DNA from: Candidatus Kuenenia stuttgartensis
Lineage (GTDB): Bacteria; Planctomycetota; Planctomycetia; Gemmatales; Gemmataceae
DNA: 64,000 nucleotides
Direction of reading: 5' to 3'
Assembly (NCBI GenBank): GCA_945875585.1
Contig: CAMCLK010000005.1
Location: 1 to 64,000, forward strand
Of this stretch, positions 34,846-44,100 are shown one piece after another. The first letter of the stretch is position 1. Each line of letters opens with the position of its first letter. Below the pieces are notes generated by a model. It was given only the letters and a program-made list of their open reading frames with translations, had not been told where the DNA came from and ran no database searches. A program made the translations under genes and the position numbers.

Positions 34846-35292
34846 TCATTTCGACTTTAAATCAAAGGGAGGGATTTGGTTGGCGCCCGCCTTGATAGTG
34901 ACGGTCAGACCGGAGGTTTCTGGTTTTTGATACTTGTACGGGATAAAGGTTGCCGTTTTTTCACGTTTGACCTGATCATCGCCCGAGTCATTAAGCACAA
35001 TCAGGGCTACGCCAACCTTGTATTCACCTGCAGGAGCTCCATCGCCTTCCTTGTAGGTGAAAATGGTGAATTCACCTTGAGCGTTGGTTTTTCCCTGTGG
35101 CCGTTCATTCATCTTGAACGCTTTGGTATCAACAGGTTGCAGGACAACAGTAACGTTTTCAACGGGCTTGCCGTTGAGCGTTACGGAGCCTTTAGTCGAA
35201 TGTGTGGGCTGGATAGGCAATCCATCTGATCCGCAGCCTGAAATGATGATAAAAAGAAAACACAAAAATATCGAAATAAAGAACTTCCGCAT
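34846..35292 (-). CDS. Small lipoprotein with a transthyretin-like domain
   Basis: A 148-residue exported protein with a lipoprotein signal: MRKFF head, hydrophobic stretch and lipobox ISGC, making Cys20 the lipidated residue. The mature part is beta-rich, opening KGSVTLNGKPVENVTVVLQP, with GKTNAQGEFTIFTYKEGDGAPAGEYKVGV. This is the pattern of carboxypeptidase-regulatory or transthyretin-like sandwich domains common in planctomycete lipoproteins. It lies 39 bases upstream of the DUF1559 gene and they are likely co-transcribed. The likely role is a surface or periplasmic accessory of the prepilin-like protein. Confidence 0.85.
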   Translation of the reverse strand: MRKFFISIFLCFLFIIISGCGSDGLPIQPTHSTKGSVTLNGKPVENVTVVLQPVDTKAFKMNERPQGKTNAQGEFTIFTYKEGDGAPAGEYKVGVALIVLNDSGDDQVKREKTATFIPYKYQKPETSGLTVTIKAGANQIPPFDLKSK

Positions 35293-35445
35293 TTGCGTGC
35301 CCCTGTAGATTATTAAAATATTTTAGGCTTTACACACATTGGTTCGGGTGAAAAACGTGTGTGCAATTCGTGGTGTTTTCATGAAGCCCCGCTCATTCGG
35401 TTGAAGAGGGGTAGTTTGCCAGAAATCGCTTGCTGTTGGCGTGCC

Positions 35446-35474
35446 TTGTGATACACACATGGCGCTGGTACAAT
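35446..35474 (+). promoter_or_regulatory. Candidate rpmE promoter
   Basis: TTGTGA at 35446-35451 and TACAAT at 35469-35474 are separated by exactly 17 bases and lie 30 bases before the rpmE ATG, a good sigma-70-type match. The leader would be about 23 bases. Confidence 0.55.
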
Positions 35475-35503
35475 GATTTCTTGTCAATCATTCTGAGGCG
35501 ACC

Positions 35504-35734
35504 ATGAAAAAGACTATCCACCCCGAGTACACCGAGGCCACTGTTGCATGTGGTTGTGGTAATAAGTTCACCACACGCAGCACCAAAAAGTCGATCACCG
35601 TGGAAATCTGTTCAGGCTGCCATCCGTTCTTCACCGGCAAGATGAAGTTCGTGGACACCACCGGCCGCGTTGAACGATTCCAGAAGAAATACGCTGCCTA
35701 CGCCGGTAAAAAGAAGCCCGAAGGCACAGTTTAG
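35504..35734 (+). CDS. rpmE: 50S ribosomal protein L31, zinc-binding form
   Basis: L31 bridges the 50S central protuberance and the 30S head. The 76-residue product begins [20 protein letters not shown] and has Cys16, Cys18, Cys36 and Cys39, the zinc-binding (C+) form. [20 protein letters not shown] is the conserved middle. A GAGGCGACC site lies upstream. It stands alone between a candidate promoter and a terminator, with prfA following, a common arrangement. Confidence 0.96.
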   Translation: MKKTIHPEYTEATVACGCGNKFTTRSTKKSITVEICSGCHPFFTGKMKFVDTTGRVERFQKKYAAYAGKKKPEGTV

Positions 35735-35749
35735 TTTCGAATCAATGCG

Positions 35750-35794
35750 ACCGCCCGCCTAGGTTTAGTGCCAAGGCGGGCGGTTGTTTTTTGG
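35750..35794 (+). terminator. Intrinsic terminator after rpmE
   Basis: An 11-bp perfect stem (35750-35760 with 35774-35784) around a 13-base loop is followed by TGTTTTTT. It begins 15 bases after the rpmE stop and ends about 35 bases before the prfA start, so prfA may rely on readthrough or on its own promoter. Confidence 0.88.
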
Positions 35795-35828
35795 TGTCGA
35801 TAGGCGGGTTGTTCCCAGGGCAACACCC

Positions 35829-36905
35829 ATGATTGAAGCTTTTGAAAACATGCAGACACGTTTGGTGGAGGTGGAGAACCTACTCCAAGATCCCGACGTT
35901 GTGGTAGACCGTGCTAGGCAGGCGCGCCTTTCGCGTGAGCACGGTCAGCTGATGAAGAAAATTGAACCGTACCGCCTTTACAAGCATGTTGCTGCCGACC
36001 TTGCAGATTCCCTCTTGTTGTCCGCTGGCGATGATCCGGAAATGGCCGCCTTGGCAAAAGATGATGTAGAGCGCCTGCAAGCCGAAGCCCAACGCCTCAA
36101 ACGCGACCTCGAAGATGTGTTAATTGCTGGCGATGACGACTTCGCCAGCTGCATCATTGAAATACGTGCAGGAACTGGGGGAGCCGAAGCAGCGCTCTTT
36201 GCAGGCGACTTGTACCGCATGTACACCATGCATGCACGCGAGCGGCACTGGCAGGTTGAAGAAGTCTCGTTTCAACCTTCGGAGCAAGGCGGATTCAAGG
36301 AAATCGTGTTTGGTCTGAAGGGCGATGGTGCTTGGGAAGCGATGCGCCACGAAAGTGGCGGGCATCGGGTTCAGCGTGTTCCTGCAACCGAAGCCCAAGG
36401 ACGCATTCACACATCTGCCGCCACGGTGGCTGTTTTGCCCGAACCAGACGACGTTCAGGTCGAACTTCGCGATGAAGACATTGAGTGGGAACGCATGCGG
36501 GCTGGGGGCGCCGGTGGGCAGCATGTGAATAAAACCGAATCTGCTGTCCGCCTTACGCACACGCCAACCGGGCTCGAAGTGAAATGTCAGGATGAACGCA
36601 GCCAGCATAAAAACTATGAGCGTGCCCTGCGTATTTTGAGGTCACGCCTGTTTGATCTCCAGCAGGAAAAGCTGCATCAGGAACGATCCCAGATGAGACG
36701 CTCCCTGATTGGATCGGGCGACCGTAACGAGAGAATTCGCACCTACAACTTCCCCCAGAATCGCATCACGGACCACCGGATCGGCCTGACCTTGCACACT
36801 CTTGATCTTGTGATGGAAGGGCAGATGCTTGAACTATTTACTCAGTTGACCGATCACGACCGCAAGGAACGCTTGGCGCGTCTGGCAGCGGGGCCCATTC
36901 GATGA
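35829..36905 (+). CDS. prfA: Peptide chain release factor 1
   Basis: RF1 reads UAA and UAG and triggers peptide release. I start at ATG 35829, giving [20 protein letters not shown]; the open frame upstream runs through the terminator. The 358-residue product has the codon-reading PAT motif at 185-187, as expected for RF1 (RF2 has SPF), and the catalytic GGQ at 229-231 in [17 protein letters not shown]. It overlaps prmC by four bases, the enzyme that methylates the GGQ glutamine. Confidence 0.97.
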   Translation: MIEAFENMQTRLVEVENLLQDPDVVVDRARQARLSREHGQLMKKIEPYRLYKHVAADLADSLLLSAGDDPEMAALAKDDVERLQAEAQRLKRDLEDVLIAGDDDFASCIIEIRAGTGGAEAALFAGDLYRMYTMHARERHWQVEEVSFQPSEQGGFKEIVFGLKGDGAWEAMRHESGGHRVQRVPATEAQGRIHTSAATVAVLPEPDDVQVELRDEDIEWERMRAGGAGGQHVNKTESAVRLTHTPTGLEVKCQDERSQHKNYERALRILRSRLFDLQQEKLHQERSQMRRSLIGSGDRNERIRTYNFPQNRITDHRIGLTLHTLDLVMEGQMLELFTQLTDHDRKERLARLAAGPIR

Positions 36906-37774
36906 GCAGTGAAGCGAGCGACTGGACGATTGGCAAGTTGCTCGACTGGACCGCCCGCCACTTGCTGGAATCTGGTATTTCCGAGGCACGGCTCGATACA
37001 GAAATCCTTCTGGCCACGGCCATTCAGGGCAGACGAATCGACCTGTATGCCCAGCACACCCGATCCGCAACAGCGGAAGAGCGCGCCCGATTTCGCGAGA
37101 TGGTCCGCCGCCGACTCCAGCACGAGCCGGTCGCTTATATCACGGGCAAGCGCGAGTTTTACGGTCTCGAACTTAAAGTGAACAACCGGGTTTTAGTGCC
37201 TCGTCCGGAAACGGAATTGGTGGTGGATGAAGCCCGCGCATGGCTCAAAGGCAAACCTAATGCCAAGGTACTTGATGTTGGTACCGGATCGGGTGCAATC
37301 GTTTTGGCGATACTCAAACACGCGCCCCAGACCACGGGCGCCGCTATCGATATTAGCCCGGAAGCGTTGGATGTAGCCCGCGAGAATGCCGCGACGCATG
37401 GATTGAACACACGGTTGACATTCCGCGTCGGCTCATTGCTTCAACCTTTGCAGGAAGGTGAAGTGTACGACGTGATCACGGCCAATCTACCATATATTCC
37501 CACTCTTGATATCGCTGGATTGGCTCCGGAAGTGCGGCGTGAACCTGTATTGGCACTCGATGGGGGAGCTGACGGCCTTGATCTGGTGCGTCTGCTGGTA
37601 AGTCAGGCAGCGACGCATTTGGTGCCAGGTGGCCGTCTGGTTCTTGAGATCGGCGCCAGTCAGGGAGACTCTCTGGCAGCCTGGATGATCAATCATGGCT
37701 GGAATGTGGGCCCACCCATACGTGACGGTGGCGGGCACTGGCGGGTAGTATCAGCCGGCCGTAATGCCGTCTGA
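36902..37774 (+). CDS. prmC: Release factor glutamine N5-methyltransferase
   Basis: Methylates the GGQ glutamine of release factors using S-adenosylmethionine. The 290-residue product has the N-terminal helical substrate domain, the bridging strands ending [16 protein letters not shown] (95-111), the SAM-binding loop DVGTGSGAI at 125-133 and the acceptor motif NLPYIP at 195-200. The motif is NPPY in the best-known enzymes, and Leu at the second place occurs in other members. ATG 36902 overlaps the prfA stop (ATGA), so the two are translated together. Confidence 0.95.
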   Translation: MSSEASDWTIGKLLDWTARHLLESGISEARLDTEILLATAIQGRRIDLYAQHTRSATAEERARFREMVRRRLQHEPVAYITGKREFYGLELKVNNRVLVPRPETELVVDEARAWLKGKPNAKVLDVGTGSGAIVLAILKHAPQTTGAAIDISPEALDVARENAATHGLNTRLTFRVGSLLQPLQEGEVYDVITANLPYIPTLDIAGLAPEVRREPVLALDGGADGLDLVRLLVSQAATHLVPGGRLVLEIGASQGDSLAAWMINHGWNVGPPIRDGGGHWRVVSAGRNAV

Positions 37775-37786
37775 TTCACAGAACTA

Positions 37787-38260
37787 TCAAACCTTGTAAA
37801 TAGAATCCGGATCGAGTTCGTGCCTGATTTCATCGACCTGATCTTTCCGGCCCAAACCTTTGTAGAGCGTGTCGGGATAGTTGTAGACAAGCCCGTTTTC
37901 CGCACCAATATTGCGATAGGCGTGAACCACTCGTGGCGGAACGATTACCATCATGGGCTTGCTCGCACCCACGCGTTCCCTTTGGATGGTGCCATGGGTC
38001 GGAGACCCGACGCGCATGTCCCAAAGGATCAGTTCGAAGTCTGCAGGGCCAATGAAGCAGAAACAATCAGATTGCCCGACATGTTCGTGCGGCCCACGGA
38101 CAACTCCAGGTGCCGTGAGCGAAACGTAACCCATCTGGGGAGTAAAACCCTGAGGCAATTCATCCGTCCGAAACATTTCAACCAACCAACCTCTGACATC
38201 GGCATAGCGTGTCAGCGGTTTCCAAATGATTGAATCGACGATGCCAGACGTGAAAGTCAT
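37787..38260 (-). CDS. RmlC-like cupin, dTDP-4-dehydrorhamnose 3,5-epimerase family
   Basis: Family members epimerise dTDP-4-keto-6-deoxyglucose on the way to rhamnose. The product shows YADVRGWLVEMFRTDE, a PHEHVGQSDCFCFIGPADF segment and PPRVVHAYRNIG, the cupin strands with the His residues expected of the fold. It is shorter (157 residues) than typical RmlC (about 185), so it may act on another nucleotide sugar. ATG 38258-38260 overlaps the stop of the preceding isomerase gene by four bases. ATG 38272 is an alternative start. Converges with prmC, 12 bases away. Confidence 0.8.
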   Translation of the reverse strand: MTFTSGIVDSIIWKPLTRYADVRGWLVEMFRTDELPQGFTPQMGYVSLTAPGVVRGPHEHVGQSDCFCFIGPADFELILWDMRVGSPTHGTIQRERVGASKPMMVIVPPRVVHAYRNIGAENGLVYNYPDTLYKGLGRKDQVDEIRHELDPDSIYKV

Positions 38261-39255
38261 GATGATGTCCATTGTTCATAAACCGCCATGGCCAAAAGCA
38301 GCGCCGACGGTCCGTTCGGTTTCCATGTCCATGTATCGGAACAGGCAGGAAGGATGGCGGTGTCACCAGCGATCAGTTGCTCACCGCGAGAAGAGTCGGC
38401 CAGAGTGCCTTTCCCATGGAGCAGGAATACCGCTCCCAGTCGGCTAGCGCAGGGAAGAACTATTTCTGAATTGCCAGCAACATGCACCAAGGAAAAGAAA
38501 GGTGAATCAATCACGTTGGCGGCCGTTGAAGCTTCTGATTCTGTTCCAAGGTTATCCGCGCGAACCGGATTCACGGGCCCTCTGTTCCAGTCGATGCAGG
38601 CTATCGATTCTTCCAGATGAAGCTGACGGCCAACCCCATGGGCATCGATTCTATTCCAGTCGAACAACCTGAACGTGGCATCGGATGTCTGCTGAATTTC
38701 AGCCATGAGAACTCCGCCACCCACCGCATGTACGGTTCCGGCTGGCAGATAGAGGCAATCTCCCGGGCGTGGCTCAAATGAATGCAAGCAATTGGAGATG
38801 GTGCCATCGGCAGCCGTTTCCCGCAACTGCTTGGCGGTGACCCCCGGCAACAGGCCAGACCAAACACGGGCCCCCGGACGCGTTTTAAGAACGAACCATG
38901 CTTCGTTCTTCGGGCCTTCTCCTGGCCAAAGCGTTTTAACCTGGTCCGCATCTGGATGGACCTGCACGGAAAGCCAGTCGTTGCAATCGAGCCATTTGAG
39001 GAGCCAAGGAAAGCGATCGGCACTGTTATGCCCGACAATCGCCTCGGCATGCTCTTCCATCAGTCGCCTCAGCGACTGGCCGACGTTCGCCCCAGATCGA
39101 GCAATGCTGCCGTGTCTGGGATGGTCACTAACCTCCCAGGCTTCTCCGTATATTTGCAGATCGGGTAAAGGCTTGTTCAAAACGTTGGCTAGATCCCTTC
39201 CGCCCCACACCATGGGACGTGGAGAAGATTCAAAAACCAATGGCCCGGTAAGCAT
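38257..39255 (-). CDS. Mannose-6-phosphate isomerase, class I (ManA-like)
   Basis: Zinc-dependent interconversion of fructose-6-phosphate and mannose-6-phosphate, supplying GDP-mannose. In the 332-residue product the metal-binding set is visible: Gln98 and His100 in LSVQVHPD, Glu118 in PKNEAWFVL, and His176 in PAGTVHAVGG. The second cupin half (from about 245) ends the chain. It follows the polysaccharide ABC genes on the same strand with a 21-base gap, which fits a role in making the exported glycan's sugars. Confidence 0.88.
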   Translation of the reverse strand: MLTGPLVFESSPRPMVWGGRDLANVLNKPLPDLQIYGEAWEVSDHPRHGSIARSGANVGQSLRRLMEEHAEAIVGHNSADRFPWLLKWLDCNDWLSVQVHPDADQVKTLWPGEGPKNEAWFVLKTRPGARVWSGLLPGVTAKQLRETAADGTISNCLHSFEPRPGDCLYLPAGTVHAVGGGVLMAEIQQTSDATFRLFDWNRIDAHGVGRQLHLEESIACIDWNRGPVNPVRADNLGTESEASTAANVIDSPFFSLVHVAGNSEIVLPCASRLGAVFLLHGKGTLADSSRGEQLIAGDTAILPACSDTWTWKPNGPSALLLAMAVYEQWTSS

Positions 39256-39276
39256 AGACGTTTATTTCCGTGTCGT

Positions 39277-40068
39277 TCAGGCGGCGGTGGTGACGGTTCC
39301 ACCCGTTTTGTTTTTACCTTTGCCACCCGGATTGTGCGACCATTCCCGGTAGGCTTTGACCATTTCAGCTGCTGGACCAACTTGTCGGATCTTGCCGTGC
39401 TCAAGCCATGCGATCCGGTCACATAGCCTCGCGGTGGAATCGAGGTCATGGCTGACCATGACCATCAATCGCGCGCGGGCAATCATATCGCGCATCCGTT
39501 CATGGGCCTTGGCCTGAAATGCCAGATCGCCAGCCGAAAGCACCTCATCGATCAGCAGGATTTCGGGATTAATGGCGGTGGCGATGCTGAAGGCGAGCCT
39601 TACGCGCATTCCCGCGGAATAAAAGCGAACGGGCATCTCGAGGAATTCACCCAGTTCACTGAATTCGGCAATTTCATTCTGCTTAGATCGCACACTTGCG
39701 GGGGTTTCGCCCTGAAGGTAACAGCGGAAGCGGATATTTTCCCAGCCAGTGGCTTCCTGCTCAAATCCCAAGGCGATATCGAAGAGAGATGAAATGCGTC
39801 CATTCACGTCGCGTATTCCCGACGTGGGCTTGTAGATTCCCGCCATCATTTTCAGAAGAGTGCTTTTCCCGGCGCCATTGTGGCCAATAACACCCAGTTT
39901 TTGCCCGTCGTGGACTTCCAGATTCAGGTTGTCGAGAGCCTGAACCTGCATGGGTGGTTTGTAGTGTTTGCGGAAGAATCCACCAACCAAAAAATCCTTG
40001 AGTGTAAAGCCTGCGTCTTGCTTCACAAAGAAGGTCAGGTTGATGTTTTCCAGACGTATATGTGCCAT
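39277..40068 (-). CDS. Polysaccharide ABC exporter ATPase (Wzt/TagH type)
   Basis: ATP-binding subunit of a glycan exporter. The 263-residue product has the long N-terminal insertion before the P-loop (LKDFLVGGFFRKHYKPPMQV) that marks polysaccharide exporters, and Walker A GHNGAGKST at 62-70. The signature FYSAGMRVRLAFSIA, Walker B EILLIDEVLSAGD and a VSHD switch follow. There is no carbohydrate-binding C-terminal domain, so it resembles KpsT/TagH rather than long Wzt. It lies 15 bases after the permease gene. Confidence 0.93.
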   Translation of the reverse strand: MAHIRLENINLTFFVKQDAGFTLKDFLVGGFFRKHYKPPMQVQALDNLNLEVHDGQKLGVIGHNGAGKSTLLKMMAGIYKPTSGIRDVNGRISSLFDIALGFEQEATGWENIRFRCYLQGETPASVRSKQNEIAEFSELGEFLEMPVRFYSAGMRVRLAFSIATAINPEILLIDEVLSAGDLAFQAKAHERMRDMIARARLMVMVSHDLDSTARLCDRIAWLEHGKIRQVGPAAEMVKAYREWSHNPGGKGKNKTGGTVTTAA

Positions 40069-40083
40069 GGTTTTTCTAGATTC

Positions 40084-40866
40084 CTAGAGGAAGTAAATGA
40101 GTTTAGGTTCCCTAGCCTTGAGACTCCATGCCGCCAGCAGGAAGAAGGCTGAAGCCACAAGCAGGGCCGCGCCGTAGGTTTCCAGACTTGGCATTTGATG
40201 GTCAAGAAGGGGCGCCCTTACCAGATGAAGGAAAGGAACCAAAGGATTGCCATTCACAAGCCATGCAAGGCCTTTTTCACGGAGCAATTTTTCGGGGTAC
40301 CAGATCGGGGTCAGGTACATGAGCACCTGAAGGCCGACATCGGTAAGGTGCTTAATATCACGAAAATAAACGTTCATCAAACCAAGAAGGCAGGCGATTG
40401 ACCAGCCCATGACAACGATCAGGCACAACGATGGAATCAAGCTAAGAAGTGGCAGAACACCGGCAAAACCTGTTCCCCATGTGGACAGGATAATGGCAAG
40501 TACCAAGGCGATGACCAAATGAAAGGCGTTGGCAAGAACCAGCCGCAGTGGGTAAATCGCCATCGGTACGGGATGCTGGCGGATGTAGGCTTCAGCTTGA
40601 TGGAACGTATTGCATCCCATCGCCATGGTCTGGGAAACAAAGTTCCAGAGTGTCAGGCCAGTAAGAGCATAGGGGGCAAAGGTCGCAATATTTTGTTGGA
40701 ACAAAGTGGCAAAGACCACGCAAAAAATGCCTGTCATGGCAATAGGATTGAGTAAAGACCAGCCAAGGCCCAAAGCAGAACCTCGATAGCGAGCCCTGAT
40801 GTCCATGTGGACAAGTGCTAGCCAGAAGTACCTGGTGCGCCAGATTTCTTGGATATAGTTCTTCAT
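40084..40866 (-). CDS. Polysaccharide ABC exporter permease (Wzm/TagG/KpsM type)
   Basis: Membrane subunit pairing with the following ATPase to move lipid-linked glycan across the inner membrane. The 260-residue product has six predicted membrane helices and the family features MKNYIQEIWRTRYFWLALVHMDIRARYRGSALGLGW and NPIAMT at the start, and YLTPIWYPEKLL before the last helices. Its start is preceded by GAGGACA-type purine-rich bases. It opens the four-gene minus-strand exporter/sugar set. Confidence 0.93.
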   Translation of the reverse strand: MKNYIQEIWRTRYFWLALVHMDIRARYRGSALGLGWSLLNPIAMTGIFCVVFATLFQQNIATFAPYALTGLTLWNFVSQTMAMGCNTFHQAEAYIRQHPVPMAIYPLRLVLANAFHLVIALVLAIILSTWGTGFAGVLPLLSLIPSLCLIVVMGWSIACLLGLMNVYFRDIKHLTDVGLQVLMYLTPIWYPEKLLREKGLAWLVNGNPLVPFLHLVRAPLLDHQMPSLETYGAALLVASAFFLLAAWSLKAREPKLIYFL

Positions 40867-41024
40867 TGTCCTCTCAACATCGGCCTGCAGACTCCGGAAA
40901 CCTACACGGTTGCCGTTGTAAAAATCAACCCGCTCAGGTTTGCAGGTGTTATCGGTGGAATAACCGACATGTCGTGCCGAGAGGTGATAACAAGTCCGTC
41001 ACGGTTTTCTTGCCCCGAGTGAAT

Positions 41025-41048
41025 TTGTCGGAAACAATTACCCGACAA
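41025..41048 (+). other. Hairpin upstream of the VWA gene
   Basis: TTGTCGG (41025-41031) pairs with CCGACAA (41042-41048) around a ten-base AT-rich loop, 84 bases before the VWA start and within the divergent 40867-41131 region. It could be an operator or leader element. No clear promoter hexamers were identified beside it. Confidence 0.3.
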
Positions 41049-41131
41049 GCGCAAGTTTCGAAAGTTTGAACGTGTTGGTGTTGGACGAATGGGGCTTCAT
41101 AGCCTCAGCCGCATCGCTCGAGGAAGCACTC

Positions 41132-44100
41132 ATGAAAAATCGCCGTCTCCTAGCCTGCACTTTTGGCCTATTTGGCCTTGGGGTTGCCTTGGTTGGCCTG
41201 CGTGTCTTGGGAGACCCATCGAGGGCTACCAAAGAACGCCGGAGTACTGTTCCAACGCCGGCTCAAGAGCGCGCCGACGAAGAGAAAGGCGTGTCCCGAT
41301 TTTTGGGCCAGCCGGTGATTGGTTACCAAAACGCCAATGGCGAAGGTCTTGTTGCTATTCAGCTACAGCCTGAACTGGTTGGTGCAGCCCTTCCACGCGA
41401 CTTGGTGGTGGTGGTTGACACGTCAGCCAGCCAAGCGCAAGGCCCACTTTCGGGTTCTTCCCGAATCATTCGCGGCCTTTTCAAGCAAATGCAGCCCACC
41501 GACCGTGTGGGTTTGGTCGTTGCTAACCTCGACCCAGTTGCACTCACCCGTGGACTTGTGACCACAACCGAGGCGATTGCTGCCCTCGACAAGCTTGATC
41601 AGGAATATGCGAGTGGCGCCACCAACCTGCCCAAAGCCGTGGAGATGGCAGCAGGGATGATCGAAGCGAATGCTGGCCGCAGCCGATCAATTTTGTTCAT
41701 GGGCGACGGAATCAGTCTGGCCAACCCAATGGACGGTGCGGACCGCGCCAAGGTGGTTGCTGAACTGGTTCGCAAAGAAGTGCCACTGTTCACGGTTCCC
41801 ATGGGTGCCCGTGTGGACCCTACCAATCTTCATGGATTGGCGACGGGCTCGGGTGGCCGTTGCCTTCGCATTGTTGCCGGCGATGCTCCAGAAGCACTGG
41901 GCGAGCGTATTCGGGCCGCTATCGATGCCCCCGTTTACTATCCCCGTTCGATGCAAGCCGTGGCTGGTATGAAGGAAGTATACCCTAGCCGATTGCCTCC
42001 ATTGCGTGGCGATGCCCCGACCTTGCTTGTAGGTAGCATTGTTCCAGGTAGCCGTCAGATCGAATTGTCGATTGATGGTTCCAGCCGTGGTGTGGATAGC
42101 CGGTTGGCGATCAAGCATGTAACTCCTCCCCATGAAATCGAAAACTTCTTCTTGGGCCGTATGGTCTCCGACTGGCGCGATAGCAAAGATCTGCCATCGA
42201 TGGTTCAGGCAGATCGCGCCTTGGCACTTGCCGCAGCGCAGGGCCGGCTTGATCGGGAAGAAACTCTGGCCAAAGGAAACTTTGCACTGAGCATTGGTAG
42301 GCCTGAGGTGGCTGGCCGATTCTTCAATGAGGCCCGCCGAATCGATCCATCCAACATTGAAGCGGTGCAGGGTCTTACTCTGGCTCGCAAGGTTGCTGAT
42401 GGTTCAATGCCCCGGCAAGAACTGATGAAGACATTGGGCCAGATCAATGCAGCAATTCAAGAAGAGGCCAAGCCCGCTGCCGAAAAACCCGGTGCTGGCG
42501 CACCCGGAGTAGAAGCGGATTTCTTGGAAAAACAAAAGCAGCTTGCAGACATCAACCTTCAAAAGCGCGAGGCAGAAATCAAGTCCGCGCTCAGCGAGGC
42601 GAGTCGTGCTGTCGGAACCGATGCAATTGGTCAGGCCAAGGAAAGCTTGAAGCAGCAACTTGGCGGTCTTCAGAATGATGCGAACGTTCGAGAAGACAAG
42701 CGCCGCCAATTGACTAACCAAATTGAAGCTCGCTTGCGCGAACTCGACAAGCGTGGTCAATCTGCTGAACGCGAAGAGCGCGAACGTCAGATTGCCCAGA
42801 TCGCACTCGAAGAACGCCGCAAGGAAGAACGGAGCCTTGCAGCGCAGCAAGACCGTGTGAAGGAACGCCTTCGCCAGTTCCACGCCCTGATGAATCAGGC
42901 CCGCGAGGAATTGGCCCAGCAACAGGCACAGAAGATCCGCGAAGACCTTGTCAACCAAGGGCTCGAGGTTCCTGCTGCTGTGACGGCTGCTTACACCATG
43001 GCGCAACGCGGTTACTACCTGCGCAACCTCCGCGATCTGGTACGTGTTCGCGAAGAAAAATGGTTGGCCGTTCTTTATGAAGTTGAACGCAGCCACGTGC
43101 CATTCCCCGATGAACCGCCGATCATTTTCCCCGATTCCACCAGCCCTGTCATCAAGGGCCGGTACAAAGACTGGGCGGATCTGTCGAAGAAGCGTATCGA
43201 CAAATATGATACCCAAGGTTTTGGTTCGAACACCCCCGAAGCAACCATGAAGCTTCGCGACGCGATGAGCCGGGTGGTCGATTATCCTGGTCTCGATGTT
43301 GCCACAGCCAAGGTCAGCGAAGAGCTGGACCGTTTGGCTAAGGAACACGGAATCAGCTTCGAGTTCAATGAGCAGGCTTTCCGCGCTGCTGGCATCGAGA
43401 AGGTGCGCGACAATGAAATTGGCGACCCTGTACCCCGCATGCGCGCCACGCTGGGGACCATCGTTCGCAAGTTGATTGCCCGCATCAAGAACAACTCACC
43501 TGAAGGCACAGCGACCTACGTAGTTCGTCGCGACAACATCGAGATCACGACCAGCCAGTTCCAGCTTCTAGATAAGGTAGCCCGCGCCTATCCAGTAGCA
43601 GACATTGTTTACGGTGCTCCAAACTCTTTTGCCCAAAGTTCGGTTGTTCAGCAATCGACGCTGTTCGGGTTCGGTGGTAGCTACGGTTTCGCTGGACAGG
43701 CAGCTCAAAACTCCTTCAACGGTATCGGCGCACTGAACGGCCTTGGCCAGGTCGGTGCTGCTGGCGCCGCCATGCTTGGAGTGGTGGGTGGTGCAGGTCA
43801 AGCTGGTGCCGTGGGTGGAGCCCTTGGCGCCCAGCAACTTGGAGGCCAGATCGGTCTTGGTGCCGTTGGTAACGTTGGTATGCAAGGTCAGGTTGGCCAG
43901 TTTGGCCAAAACGGTGGTACATCTCAGTTGGGTCAGTTCGGTAACACTGGCGGCCAGTTCGGCCTTCAGGGCGGTAACTATGCTGACGTGCTTGTATCGA
44001 CCATCCGTGAGCTAGTAGGTCGCAAGTCGGACTGGGCCGCACCGATCGTTCTTCCCGGTCAGCAGGCAGCGGACCCGCTCCAGCAGACCGACCCCAATGC

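Noticed and set aside
42404-43348. Minus-strand frame of 314 codons within the VWA gene
   Set aside because: Mirror of the coiled-coil codons; Phe/Leu/Cys-rich composition without domain likeness.
43650-43990. Possible CRISPR or tandem DNA repeat
   Set aside because: The units are irregular in length and sequence, and the reading frame is unbroken, so this is protein low complexity.
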